Source: Bedellia somnulentella
Taxonomy: Eukaryota; Arthropoda; Insecta; Lepidoptera; Bedelliidae
Length of the DNA stretch: 64,000 nt
Direction: 5' to 3'
Assembly: GCA_963576735.1 (NCBI GenBank)
Contig: OY755191.1
Span: forward strand, 13,173,608-13,237,607
The position numbers and the translations under genes were made by a program. This document shows, piece by piece, positions 11,201 to 18,228 of this stretch. Each line of letters opens with the position of its first letter. The stretch's first letter is position 1. The notes under the pieces were generated by a model. The model was not told where the DNA came from, did no database searches, and saw only the letters and a list, made by a program, of their open reading frames with translations.

Positions 11201-14200
11201 AAAAACAATAATATAAGCAAGCATGTAATTATTAATAACTTGATTTTACCTGTAAATGGCTGGTGACGGTCACATGATCAGTTTCAATCATCACGCCCCC
11301 ACGAACTTCGTCGAGTGATGAAGTATCGTTTCCTCTGAACCAGTGGAGGTTTGGCTCACTCTTCACAGCAAACAGGTTTTTTACTGAGCACTTCAGTGAT
11401 AAAGTTTCTCCGGTTTCCAAGAAAGCTTCTTTTGGCAGATTTATTTGGGGTGCTGTAACAAAAAATATAAATTAGATTTTCAAATCTTCAGACTTATTGC
11501 GAAGAAAAAAACTGGAAGCACTTTTAATCGTAACCGAGGCATGTCCGTAAATTCTTCTCAATAAATCAAACGTAACTCAAACGAGCACTCCATATGTCCG
11601 TGAACGGTTTGCAGAGGTACTAATCCTCACAGCCCATATATGTCCCCACCAAGGGGCTCGAGCCTACCCTTTATAGGGCGATTTGGCCATAGTCCACCAT
11701 GCTGACCAATTGCGGTTGGCAGACTAACGACTACTACTGTAATAGTAGCCGCGACCGACGGTTTAACGTGCCCTCCGAAGCACGGAATAATCTTAATTTT
11801 TGGATAATCAGGTGATTCAAGCCTGCAATATCTTTCCCAACTGGGTAAAATCTTACAAATTAAATTTGTAAGGTTACCATCCCCCGGGGATCGAACCCAA
11901 GACCTCCGTACTTGAAACCAAGCGCTGAACCGGGAGACCACGGAGGCAGTCTACGGAACGGAGGTACTAATATTTCGTAATATTCATGTCATTTTTGTCA
12001 CCAGCTGTGAGAGCAAGTATGTCATGTGAGAAGTGAGATACTGGCAGATTTCGTATGAGCGATCTGTCAGTTTATCACTTCTCATGTGCCATACGTGGTC
12101 TCACAAGCCTCATGCTACTAGTGCTGATGATCACATTATCGATGTTTTCCTTGCACAGTGCTCCCACATGATACGGGGCAGGCCTGTCATCGTTTGTGTA
12201 AAAACACACTGATTATTTACCATCCATATGTAAAAATATATATATATTATGTAAGTATTATCACATTGACGACGTGATAGCTCAATGGGTAGAACACCGG
12301 TTAACGTGCAAGCGACAAGGGTTCAAATCCCGTGTAGGGTCTACACCAATTTGACTGTTATAAAGACATATGTGTGGTTAATTTATCATGGTTGTTAACG
12401 GTGAGGGAAAACATCGTGAGGAAACCCACATGGCTGAGTTGTACTTAGTCATGTGACCGTGTATTCGTACAAAACGGCGATAGGCCTGCCCCCTATCACG
12501 TGAGTACACTGTCTATGCAAAATGTGGGTACTCTGAACACCAGGTGACAAAGTCACGTGATGTTCAGAAGTATTAGTACCTCTGCCAACCCCTTCGGGGA
12601 TATTCGGCGTGAACGTTTATGTTATGTTATGTTTTTATCACATTCGCCATTTGTGTAAGAAAACACTAAAACCCAAGAACAGCTCAGTGATGAATGTCCA
12701 TCCATATGTAAAAAAGAATATTTATGAGAGAATTATCACAAAACCACTTACATTTCACTGTGAGTTTAACCCGACGTAACAGAGGAGGATGTGTAGACAC
12801 GTGACAGCAATATATCCCAGAATCCTGTACCCTAGCCTGGGACAGCTCCAGTCGCCAATTGTCCCCAGACAAATCCACTCTAAACCTCGAATCAGCTGTA
12901 TGGGTATCCAGATCTAAGGTTAGCAACTCTATTTTATCTTCTTCTGATACCTTAATCCATGAAACCTGTAAGTAAAGAGTATTTTATATTATTTTTTTTA
13001 AAGTAGCGAATGAGATATGTAGAGCCAATGTGGATGGGATTGTTAGTAGAGGACGGCCTCGTAAAACGTTTCTTGACCAGATAGAAAACGTTTTTATAAA
13101 GGCGGGGGTCCGAAGTGAGAAGAATAAAAGAGCATGTATGAGAAGAATAATGAATTTAAGGGAAGCAAGAGAGGTTTGTCGAGATCGTACTAAGTGGCGA
13201 TCGATAGTCTCTGCCTACCCCAATGGGAAAAATGGGCGTGAGTATAAGTAAGTAAGTAAGTTATTTATTTTTATCACCAAAAGAAACCCAACGGCGTATT
13301 AATGATTCCCGTAAAAGTCTGAATTATATTGTAAGTGGTATTTATGCACTGCCGACAGACGTGGCCCAACGGAGCTTCTCGGTCCGGGGTTGCGAGTTCG
13401 ATACCCGCTGAGAGCAACATTTATGTGATGAGCATAAATGATTGTTTCTTAGTCTTGGGTTTTATTTATATGTGTATTATATAATAATAAATATATCGTT
13501 GAGTTACTATCCCATAATACAAGTCTTACTTAGTTTGGTGCTAACTTGAAGTGTATATGTCGTAGGATGATTTGATGTTTAGGTTTTTTGCAAAAAACCT
13601 AGGGATTTTGCAAAAATCCGGATAATTAGACAAAGGTTATAATATTTTCTAATCTTACTAGGTTTTTTGCAAAAAAACTAGTTGGTTTAGTAAGATTTCA
13701 CTTCTTGAATGCTGATTGGTTGATTTCTGATTGTTTGCCTACACTTCCTATTCTGATTGGTTCGTCATTGTGGTATGGAGATATTATAGCTCGAGTTATA
13801 AAGGATAAGAAATGACAATATTTATTTGATACTAGGAATTGAAAATTTTTTTTAGTCCTTTGTTGGAGTAAAATTACAATCACGTTCGGACATATTATAC
13901 ACAGATCAAGTTACCCCAAACTAAGTAACACTTGTATTATGGGATACTAACTCAGCGATATATTTAATATAATATAATACACATATGCTCATCACATAAA
14001 TGTTGCTCTAATATCTCTCATAAAGCGGGGATCAAACCCGCAACCTCCAGACCGAAAAGCTAGTCACTTATCCACTCGGCCACGGACGTCTTCAATATAG
14101 GTAGGAACAATAAAGTAAGTACGTTTTAAATTTTAGTATTGAGGTATTATATTTATGTTATTATTTATTATTTCAATTAAATAAGTTAGTTTTAAAGTAA

Positions 14201-15633
14201 GCTTGTTTTGTCCATCTACCCAGATAACTAGTTTACCGATCTTACCTTCCAAAGGTTGTCTGGAAGAGATCGCTTTTAGCGATAAGACCGTCGATTGTAC
14301 CTCACTGTAAACTGTATGATAATTTCTTTTGTAAATTTGTGTTTGATGTACAATAAAGAGTTATTCTATTCTATTCTATTATAGCTAGAGTTGTAAAGGG
14401 AAATTACAATACTATTTTTATATTAGGAACTTTTTGTAACTAAAATTAAAATAACAATCAAATTAAATGTAGGTAGGAACAATGAAGTGAGTACGTCTTA
14501 ATTAACAACCAATCAGAGATGACGTGTTTATGGGGCACTGCAATCGACCAATCAGTGTCCAGTATTCATAAAAACTGACATTTCGTTTCGGAATCATACT
14601 AAACCAACTAGTTTTTTTGCAAAAAACCTAGTAAGATTAGAAAATGTTATAACCGTTGTCTAATTATCCGGAATTTTGCAAAATCCCTAGGTTTTTTGCA
14701 AAAAACCTAAACATCAAATCATCCTACGACATATATAATAATAATATGTCCATATATTTATATTTTTTATTTACTGAAGTTTTAACACGTATAATTCAAA
14801 GTGTAGTTTAAAGGTAGTGTAGATTTTTAAGTTTATCTGATATTTTTGGCATACATTTATTCAGCTGTGGAGTGTCGGCTTGGAATAGCACTACCCCATT
14901 TCTTCCGGTGGGTGTACGTAAGAGGCGACTAACGGACTTGGGGCTTTTTAAGGGTTTTTTGGGCGATGTGGTTGGAGACCCATCACCAACAACCTTTATT
15001 CTACCATCTTTCCCCACTGAACTTCCAAAAGTGGCTCAAAAATTCTCTTATTCTGATATTCTAGCTTCCCTTTTTAGGGATTTATAGCCGTGAGTATATG
15101 TATGTATGTATACATTTAGATAGTCAATCCAAATGGGGTAGGCAGAGACTATCGATCCCAACTTTGCACAATAATGGTCAATCTCTCTAGCTTCATTTAC
15201 ACCCATCGATTCAGACGCCTATCTTGCTGAACATATTCTCTATTTGATCTTAATATGTCTTCCGTGTCGCTGAGTAGCGTCAGCTTAAAATAGCACTACC
15301 GAATGGGTTATCGTAAGAGGAGACTAAGGTTGTTTGGATTTTTAAGTGTTTCAAGGGCGATGCGGTTGGAGACCCATCACCTTAAACATTTATTTGACAA
15401 TCTTTTCCCCACTTACATTCCATGAGTGGCTGAAGAATTTTCTTATTCTGATATTCTAGCTTCCCCTTGATTTATAGCCGTGGGTATATGTATGTATGTA
15501 TATAAATTAAACTGTCACCATTTTATCCCGAAGCGAAGCAACTCTACAATCGAAGAAAACTGTCGCGCCAGTGTCAGCTTCAAGAACAGAGTCGTCGGCA
15601 GTGAGACTGTCCTCGAACGAAGGTGATTTGAAT
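5168..15633 (-). CDS. Dpr-like two-Ig cell-surface protein (split gene, 5' part missing)
   Basis: Five exons (15519-15633, 12752-12965, 11250-11452, 7913-8009, 5168-5292) join in frame with GT-AG introns and give 250 residues up to a TGA at 5168-5170. Ig domain 1 has Cys29, Trp41 (VSWIK) and Cys at 91 in DSGIYCCHVSTHPP. That motif, the exon break before VSW and the F-C-R-V start match the Dpr family of insect neuronal Ig proteins. Ig domain 2 has Cys131, Trp147 (LHWFR) and Cys191 (EDAGNYTC). The last exon ends with a hydrophobic run (LILPITLIVLTMF, about residues 230-242) and a short tail, fitting a GPI signal or membrane anchor. In Drosophila, Dpr proteins pair with DIP proteins to specify synapses; that role is inferred here. 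The signal-peptide exon is not found in the window. Which paralogue it is cannot be told. Confidence 0.88.
5545..5793 (-). repeat. SINE family A
   Basis: Near full-length copy from the ACATACATAT tail to the CACTACACAGC 5' end, in intron 4 side of the Dpr-like gene, downstream of exon 4. Confidence 0.85.
5828..6047 (+). repeat. SINE family A
   Basis: Opposite in orientation to the copy at 5545-5793 and only 35 bp away. Several internal deletions, with GGCGTGAG at the 3' end. Confidence 0.8.
6484..6730 (+). repeat. SINE family A
   Basis: Full-length copy with the CCGTTAAGGG variant of the terminal hairpin. It belongs to the subfamily with GATCGTAAGAGG-type and ACATTTATTATT-type blocks. Confidence 0.85.
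6731..7436. other. Intronic stretch, no feature recognised
   Basis: Non-coding part of the last intron of the Dpr-like gene. The block near 7225-7262 (CATGTAAAGTTTGG, GATCGGTTCAGC, GTTTAGGAGG) resembles sequence often seen in insect transposon trailers, but I cannot assign it. Confidence 0.4.
7437..7652. repeat. Insert between 16-bp direct repeats, holding a 40-bp hairpin
   Basis: ATTAATTAACAATAAG occurs at both ends, as a target duplication would. Inside, 7497-7536 and 7561-7600 form a 40-bp stem with a single mismatch and a 24-nt loop. The hairpin could come from a mobile foldback element or could be a small-RNA precursor in the Dpr intron. No protein is encoded. Confidence 0.7.
7680..7905 (+). 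pseudogene. RTE-type LINE, C-terminal scrap and 3' tail
   Basis: From 7726 one frame reads WRPRTYMARTK, a stop, then DLVKVCRNPMDEV and AYFQQWMFIGW, matching the end of RTE-like insect LINE proteins (EWRPRT... and ...QQW). It ends in a short TGATGATGA tail. The tail stops 8 bp from the last base of Dpr exon 4. Confidence 0.6.
7913..8009 (-). CDS. Dpr-like gene, exon 4
   Basis: Acceptor CCCTATAG before 8009 and donor GTAATA after 7913. Encodes VANLRMEDAGNYTC, the second cysteine strand of Ig domain 2, and ends in VHVLQ plus one base. NYT is a potential N-glycosylation site. Confidence 0.88.
8041..8220 (+). repeat. SINE family A, 5'-truncated
   Basis: Starts at ACCGTATTGGGGC inside the element and runs to the TATG tail. 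It begins about 31 bp upstream of the exon 4 acceptor of the Dpr-like gene. Confidence 0.85.
8262..8468 (-). repeat. SINE family D, diverged
   Basis: Resembles the family D copy at 13889-14096: a block near CACTGATCAAATTAGCCCC, an AT run (ATAATATATAATAC), and a tRNA-like head at the right end with a box B (GGATTCAAAC as read on plus). Confidence 0.55.
8469..8915. other. Intronic stretch, nothing recognised
   Basis: AT-rich non-coding DNA in intron 3 of the Dpr-like gene. Confidence 0.5.
8916..9160 (-). repeat. SINE family A
   Basis: Near full-length copy with small substitutions. Confidence 0.85.
9178..9358 (+). repeat. SINE family A, rearranged remnant
   Basis: The left 60 bp read as a minus-strand family A end (ACTCACGGTATAAAATC), the right part as a plus-strand end (GCTCTGGCTATTCC...GCCATGAGTATATG). 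It seems to be two decayed copies meeting head to head. Confidence 0.5.
9361..9590 (+). repeat. SINE family A
   Basis: Starts at GTCGGCTTAGAAT directly behind the tail of the preceding remnant; complete 3' end. Confidence 0.85.
9867..10111 (+). repeat. SINE family A
   Basis: Full-length, same CCGTTAAGGG subfamily as 6484-6730. Confidence 0.85.
10146..10335 (-). repeat. LINE E 3' end
   Basis: Begins with ACATACATATACTCACGCC and carries the antisense of the basic C-terminus (KNKRACIKRLMDVNKAREVCQDRTK). Truncated upstream. Confidence 0.8.
10580..10815 (+). repeat. LINE E 3' region, decayed
   Basis: AGTAGAGGACGACC, AATAAAAGAGCATGTATGAG and GGGAAGC-CAAGAAATGTGTCAGGAT are recognisable pieces of the LINE E C-terminus, with many substitutions. 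Confidence 0.6.
10816..11249. other. Intronic stretch, nothing recognised
   Basis: Non-coding part of intron 3 of the Dpr-like gene. Confidence 0.5.
11250..11452 (-). CDS. Dpr-like gene, exon 3
   Basis: Acceptor TTGTTACAG before 11452, donor GTAAAATC after 11250. With the leftover base of exon 2 it encodes SPQINLPKEAFLETGETLSLKC and on to LHWFRGNDTSS and VTVTSHLQ, the first part of Ig domain 2. NDT is a potential N-glycosylation site. Confidence 0.9.
11590..12225 (-). repeat. SINE family B remnant, split by a family C copy
   Basis: GTTTGCAGAGGTACTAAT at 11608 and GGAGGTACTAATATTTCG after 11960 are the same family B segment on each side of the family C insertion. Farther right CACATGATACGGGGCAGGCC fits the family B body. 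Strongly diverged. Confidence 0.5.
11628..11947 (-). repeat. SINE family C (tRNA-derived)
   Basis: On the minus strand it begins GCCTCCGTGGTCTCCCGG, with a box-A-like head and box B GGTTCGATCCCC, like a tRNA. A unique body follows that ends in GGGGACATATATGGGCTGTGA. A 104-codon frame across it is not a gene. Confidence 0.85.
12268..12634 (+). repeat. SINE family B, full length (tRNA-derived)
   Basis: A 10-bp target duplication TTATCACATT (12258-12267 and 12635-12644) frames it. The head GATAGCTCAATGGGTAGAACACC with GGGTTCAAATCCC is a tRNA promoter pair (box A, box B). The body ends in CTCTGCCAACCCC, TTCGGGGAT and TTATG units. It is a reference copy for the family in this window, in intron 2 of the Dpr-like gene. 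Confidence 0.92.
12752..12965 (-). CDS. Dpr-like gene, exon 2
   Basis: Acceptor CTTTACTTACAG before 12965, donor GTAAGTGG after 12752. Encodes VSWIKVSEEDKIELL to YCCHVSTHPPLLRRVKLTV, the core and second cysteine of Ig domain 1. It leaves one base (T) for exon 3. Confidence 0.92.
13008..13263 (+). repeat. LINE E 3' end, AAGT-tail subfamily
   Basis: An open frame reads RGRPRKTFLDQIENVF and NKRACMRRIMNLREAREVCRDRTKWRSIVSAYPNGK, the C-terminus of LINE E. The tail is AAGT repeats rather than TATG. It starts about 43 bp upstream of the acceptor of Dpr exon 2. Confidence 0.85.
13351..13557 (+). repeat. SINE family D (tRNA-derived), left part
   Basis: A tRNA-like head with box B GAGTTCGATACCC, then GAGAGCAACATTTATGTGATGAG and the ACTATCCCATAATACAAG block. 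It is cut by the long-TIR element at 13558 and resumes at about 14732 with TATGTCC. Confidence 0.7.
13889..14096 (-). repeat. SINE family D (tRNA-derived), inside the TIR element
   Basis: Reverse-orientation copy of the family at 13351. The head at the right end reads GTCCGTGGCCGAGTGGATAA with box B GGGTTTGATCCCC on the minus strand, close to a real tRNA. Confidence 0.8.
14150..14388 (+). repeat. LINE 3' untranslated end, CR1/Jockey-like
   Basis: GGTTGTCTGGAAGAGATCGC, CGATAAGACCG and GTACAATAAAGAGTTATT followed by ATTCT repeats. The same sequence appears reversed at 45135-45510. Confidence 0.65.
14863..15112 (+). repeat. SINE family A
   Basis: Full-length copy starting GCTGTGGAGTGTCGG and ending in TATG repeats, in intron 1 side of the Dpr-like gene (between exons 1 and 2 as seen here). 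Confidence 0.85.
15113..15262 (-). repeat. LINE E 3' fragment
   Basis: CAAATGGGGTAGGCAGAGAC and TCTATTTGATCTTAATATG mark it; it touches the tail of the preceding SINE. Confidence 0.65.
15264..15502 (+). repeat. SINE family A
   Basis: Diverged full-length copy. Its TATG tail ends about 16 bp from the last base of the first visible Dpr exon, just inside the intron. Confidence 0.8.
15519..15633 (-). CDS. Dpr-like gene, first exon visible here
   Basis: Acceptor TTGTTACCAG before 15633 and donor GTGACAG after 15519. One base is carried over from an exon not seen. Encodes FKSPSFEDSL to TGATVFFDCRVASLRDKM, the first cysteine strand of Ig domain 1. Confidence 0.85.
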
Positions 15634-15687
15634 CTGGTAACAACATTCAAACATGTTAAACTATTTATTATGACATCAGCTATTCAT

Positions 15688-15850
15688 AAAAAACATACAC
15701 TTACATACTCACGCCATTATTTCCCATTCGGATAGGCAGATACTTTCCATCTTCACTTTAGTTATATTCAGGAAGGAATTAGTCATTAGGAATTAAACAT
15801 GTGTCAAATAATATTACGATTCGTTTACATCCATCGATTTTTTCATTCAT
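15688..15850 (-). repeat. LINE E 3' fragment, decayed
   Basis: ACTTACATACTCACGCCATT and CGTTTACATCCATCGATTTTTTC are left; the middle is rearranged. Confidence 0.5.
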
Positions 15851-15858
15851 AGCTGTAA

Positions 15859-16105
15859 ACATACATACATATACTCACGCCTGTTAATCCCTAGAAGGGG
15901 TAGCCAGAGCTAAGGAATTAGAAATTCCTCAGCCACTTTTGGAAATGATAGTGGGGAAAAGATGGTAAAAATAATGGTTAATGGTGATGGGTCTCCAACC
16001 GCATCGCCCAAAAATCCCTTAAAAGCTCCAATACCGTTAGTCGCCTTTTACGTACACCCACCGGAAGAAATGAGGTAGTACTATTCTAAACCGACACTGC
16101 AAAGC
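15859..16105 (-). repeat. SINE family A
   Basis: Near full-length with a CTGTTAATCCC variant of the 3' end. Confidence 0.85.
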
Positions 16106-16125
16106 AATTATTCTAACTAATTCTT

Positions 16126-16292
16126 CCCGTGAATTTTTAAATGATTGTTGGGCGATGCGACTTACTCATGACCAACAATCTTTTTTTTACAATCTTTACC
16201 TAACGCACGTTCTAAAAGTGGCTGAGAAAATTTTAATTCAGATGCTCTGGTTGCATTTAAGGATTATTGCCGTAAGTATATGCATGTGTGTA
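16126..16292 (+). repeat. SINE family A, decayed
   Basis: GGGCGATGCGAC, CTAAAAGTGGCTGAG and GATGCTCTGGTTGC...GCCGTAAGTATATG remain. Confidence 0.6.
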
Positions 16293-16395
16293 GTAATTAC
16301 GTCATAAGTTCTGAGGAGGCAAAGAGTAGCGATCGCCATTTTGCAAAATCGTAACCATAGGGAAATTCTTATTTGAAAATCTTTACACACAATAT

Positions 16396-16884
16396 TGTTA
16401 CGACATCTGTTCGCAAGTAGGAGATAGGATTTGCCACTACTAGATAACAGATGGCGTTACTAGTATTTTAATAAGTAAAAAAAGGAATTACTAGATGTTT
16501 CTCGAATATCGACTTTTCGAGAATGTGGTACTAGAACTTTCTGTAATATTCGCGTATTTGAGATTGGCATATATAAAGAGCGACGCGTGCTACGGAGTCA
16601 TTCGAGTGCGAAGAACTAAAGCGAGAACAAGCGAAATACTAGAGCGAAGAAATTAAATACGACAGTGCAGTGATATACGGATTACGGAAATAAGCTTAAC
16701 GGTGTGGACAGTGTTACTATAACGGAGTAAATTAGTGTTGTTAATTAGTGCGAGTATCGATAGTTAATTATCGATAGTGTTTGTTGTGTTGTGTAAAGTG
16801 CGTTATTGGTCAATAAATATAATTACACCTTATTGCACGAAAGTGTGACTGGTATTTATCAAATTAAGAACCCGGTACGTAACA
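16396..16884 (+). repeat. 5' LTR
   Basis: 489 bp, same length as the 3' LTR and without a difference that I could see. TATATAAA at 16570-16577 and AATAAA at 16812-16817 are candidate promoter and polyadenylation signals. Confidence 0.97.
16570..16577 (+). promoter_or_regulatory. TATA box in the 5' LTR
   Basis: TATATAAA followed about 25-30 bp later by GAGTCATTCGAGTGCG, a plausible start-site region. The same box is at 21951-21958 in the 3' LTR. Confidence 0.65.
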
Positions 16885-16886
16885 AT

Positions 16887-16904
16887 TGGTGACAGAAGTG
16901 GATT
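16887..16904 (+). other. Primer binding site (candidate)
   Basis: TGGTGACAGAAGTGG starts two bases after the LTR. The first seven bases would pair with a tRNA ending GTCACCA (tRNA-Trp is one such), but the later bases do not clearly fit it, so the primer tRNA is open. Confidence 0.6.
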
Positions 16905-16909
16905 TGAAG

Positions 16910-18184
16910 ATGCCAGTTATGCCGAAGGAAGACGGAAGAGAGGGTGTGAAGACACGCGCTCAGAAAGCCGCAGAGGGTGAACAGCTGTCGGAAATGAGTT
17001 CATCGGTCACGAACCCTCGGAGTGACATTCCAGAGGAGACGTCCGCGGTGACTAACGCGCCGTCTACATCAACGGCGCCGGCGGCCGCAACTAATACTGA
17101 CTTGACGATGATAGTTGAAATGTTTCAAAGCATGCGTGAAGCACAACAAAGCATACAGGATGTTGTGAAAAACATACATTCGGAGGTACAGGATGTTAAA
17201 AAAAACATACATTCGGAGGTACAGGGTGTTGTGAAACAAGAAGTTCGTGAGTTGCGCGAGGAACAGCAAACTAAGTTCTCACAAGTTCTCACTGCGGTCA
17301 ATGAAGTCAGTGGTCGGGTGGTTACTGTGGAAAAAGACGTAGAGCAGATGAAGGAGCAGGTAACCACTATTGAGAAAGATATCGATGACATGAAGACCGA
17401 CTTCCGCGGAATGGAGAAAAGGGTTCTGCAGCTTGAATCACGACCGGTCAAGGTTGTCTCCGGTGAGAATGTAGTAGCTGTCCATGGTCCTCGTGTGAAG
17501 GTTCCTCCCTACGACGGAACAACATCCTGGTCGGCGTATAGACATCAGTTCCAGACTGTTGCGGCTGCCAATGGTTGGACTGATGAACAGTGTTTGACTG
17601 CACTGACGGTGGCGCTCCGAGGTCAAGCACTGTCAGTAATAGAGGCGCTGCCGACTCCGAGTGGTGGTTTCAAGGACCTGCTGGATGCGTTGGAGTCTCG
17701 CTATGGAGAGCGACACCTGGAGCACGTGTTCCGCGCTCAGCTGCGTGATAGGGTCCAGCGTTCTGGAGAGGGACTTCAGCAGTGGGCCCTTGAAATCGAG
17801 AAGCTCGTCCGCAAGGCCTATCCCAGTGTAGATCCGAAGACGGTGGAAATGAACCTGGTGCAAGCATTCGTCGACGGCATCAGAGATATCGAAGTGAGAA
17901 CAGCGGTGAGACTTCAACACCACACGTCTCTCAAGGATGCCTTGGCGAACGCTCTAGAAGTTGAAGCTTGCCGCCAGGATACGCGCCAAACTCATCGACT
18001 TCGTGAGATTGCGGAAGCAAATGAGGACGTCAAGGTCATTAAAGCACCCGTCGGAAGGAGTACTGGACCGATTTGTTATGGCTGCGGGAAAAGGGGCCAT
18101 TTGAGATTAAGTTGCCCGCTGAGGAAGGAAGAAAAGAGGCAGGCAGAGGCTTCTGCCGCAAACGTCCAGGGAAACGAGCATTAG
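16910..18184 (+). CDS. gag: Gag polyprotein of the Ty3/Gypsy element
   Basis: Starts at the first ATG behind the primer site (MPVMPKEDGREG) and gives 424 residues. The N-terminal third is Ser/Thr/Ala-rich, then follows a long charged coiled-coil zone with a short tandem duplication (NIHSEVQDV, NIHSEVQGV) encoded at about 17159-17222. The capsid-like part begins near VKVPPYDGTTSWSAYRHQF. A CCHC zinc knuckle (CYGCGKRGHLRLSC) close to the C-terminus binds RNA. The frame ends with TAG at 18182 and overlaps pol, which is in the -1 frame. Gag would form the intracellular particle. Confidence 0.93.
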   Translation: MPVMPKEDGREGVKTRAQKAAEGEQLSEMSSSVTNPRSDIPEETSAVTNAPSTSTAPAAATNTDLTMIVEMFQSMREAQQSIQDVVKNIHSEVQDVKKNIHSEVQGVVKQEVRELREEQQTKFSQVLTAVNEVSGRVVTVEKDVEQMKEQVTTIEKDIDDMKTDFRGMEKRVLQLESRPVKVVSGENVVAVHGPRVKVPPYDGTTSWSAYRHQFQTVAAANGWTDEQCLTALTVALRGQALSVIEALPTPSGGFKDLLDALESRYGERHLEHVFRAQLRDRVQRSGEGLQQWALEIEKLVRKAYPSVDPKTVEMNLVQAFVDGIRDIEVRTAVRLQHHTSLKDALANALEVEACRQDTRQTHRLREIAEANEDVKVIKAPVGRSTGPICYGCGKRGHLRLSCPLRKEEKRQAEASAANVQGNEH

Positions 18185-18228
18185 CCAGGACCGGGGGGCA
18201 GGTGCTGGCTAGAGAGGAGAAAGCCCCG
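18169..18228 (+). promoter_or_regulatory. -1 ribosomal frameshift signal between gag and pol
   Basis: The heptamer G GGA AAC (18169-18175) lies in gag phase, two codons before the stop codon. After a 6-nt spacer, TAGCCAG (18182-18188) can pair with CTGGCTA (18205-18211). The loop contains CGGGG (18192-18196), which can pair with CCCCG at 18224-18228, making an H-type pseudoknot. The pol frame is open across the site in the -1 phase, as this mechanism requires. Confidence 0.75.

Larger units (their letters stand above)
13558..14731. mobile_element. Non-autonomous DNA transposon with about 137-bp TIRs
   Basis: The ends TGTCGTAGGATGATTTGATG and its complement frame the element, flanked by TATA on both sides (or TA). 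The terminal inverted repeats extend about 137 bp with few mismatches and contain the internal palindrome GGTTTTTTGCAAAAAACC. CCAAT motifs occur near both ends. A family D SINE and a LINE 3' end have inserted inside, and an internal block appears twice. No transposase is present. Confidence 0.85.

Noticed and set aside
12280..12345. Candidate tRNA gene with good box A and box B (similar ones at 34348, 36759, 43000 and 62100)
   Set aside because: These are heads of SINE families B and C, continuous with SINE bodies and, where visible, inside target duplications.
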